Made by a program: the position numbers and the translations under genes
DNA from: Streptomyces regalis
GTDB taxonomy: Bacteria; Actinomycetota; Actinomycetes; Streptomycetales; Streptomycetaceae
Length of the DNA stretch: 61,165 nucleotides
Direction: 5' to 3'
NCBI RefSeq assembly: GCF_001509475.1
Contig: NZ_LLZG01000356.1
Location: 1-61,165, forward strand
The notes under the pieces: model-generated
The model's database searches: none
Told to the model about the DNA's origin: nothing
The model's input: the letters and a program-made list of their open reading frames with translations, nothing else
In this document: positions 61,105 through 61,165 of the stretch, piece by piece
How the letters are laid out: the number at the start of each line of letters is the position of its first letter
Numbering within the stretch: position 1 is the stretch's first letter

Positions 61105-61165
61105 GGCTGCCGCCCCCAGACCCCCGCTTCGGCCCTGAACGGGCCTCGTCCTCAAACGCCGGACG
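61105..61165 (-). repeat. Streptomyces-type intergenic repeat at the window edge
   Basis: The end of the window (gccgcccccagacccccgct ... ctcaaacgccggacg) resembles a dispersed non-coding repeat common in Streptomyces, cut by the edge. A related caaccgccggacgcccgc segment occurs in the mqnD tail repeats. Confidence 0.45.

Overview
The window is very GC-rich and reads as chromosome of a Streptomyces-type actinomycete. Codon third positions are almost all G/C. The supporting families are the futalosine menaquinone genes mqnB and mqnD, XRE-DUF5753/DUF397 pairs, DUF3027, Uma2/DUF6247 proteins, mycothiol-linked enzymes, an XPB-type helicase, and a groEL without groES under an HrcA/CIRCE operator. 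At least twelve genes carry a TANNNT hexamer 6-7 nt before their start codon, which indicates widespread leaderless transcription. No tRNA, rRNA or CRISPR array was seen.

Layout. 1-3130: accessory genes, comprising the tail of a winged-HTH/zinc-ribbon protein, a DUF6932 nucleotidyltransferase-like protein with a coupled partner, a DUF6247-Uma2 pair and a decayed second DUF6247 copy. 3153-13529: mostly core genes (DUF3027, an MFS permease, a lipoprotein, mqnB-mqnD followed by two extra copies of the mqnD 3' end, a cold-shock-domain protein, a HAD hydrolase, a HAAS-like membrane protein and a helicase-associated protein). 13530-21429: two tiny secreted peptides, a membrane protein fused to an IstB-type ATPase, the XPB helicase, a GT87 mannosyltransferase and a HelD-type RNA polymerase motor. 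21559-26291: small enzymes (DUF6980, CutC, mycothiol-dependent isomerase, HD hydrolase, DinB-GNAT fusion, PPOX and AhpD-like proteins). 26525-31748: a two-gene putative NTP-dependent conflict/defence system made of a small co-occurring protein and a 1599-residue caspase + HSP90-type ATPase + winged-HTH-repeat protein. 31663-40186: MurR/MurQ cell-wall recycling, an aldo/keto reductase, a lipoprotein, an XRE/DUF397 module, methyltransferase and DinB genes and an ankyrin protein.

40339-48304 is a second accessory region: a paralogue of the winged-HTH protein, a Uma2 protein with an internal duplication, IS5, IS630 and TnpB remnants, a truncated methyltransferase, and an old mycothiol-dependent nitroreductase gene split into two halves by about 3.9 kb that holds an intact GH43-CBM6 glycosidase and a gutted GH43 paralogue.

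48382-61165: a drug-efflux MFS permease, a metallophosphoesterase, an old yellow enzyme, a methyltransferase, groEL, a cold-shock protein, a SAM-I riboswitch controlling a threonine-synthase-like enzyme and a ThiS/MoaD sulfur carrier (probably direct methionine biosynthesis), then gpgS, otsA and otsB for glucosylglycerate and trehalose.

The most interesting items are the caspase-HSP90-wHTH system, the membrane protein-IstB fusion, the SAM-riboswitch/ThrC-like/sulfur-carrier operon, the split nitroreductase locus and the repeated mqnD gene tails.
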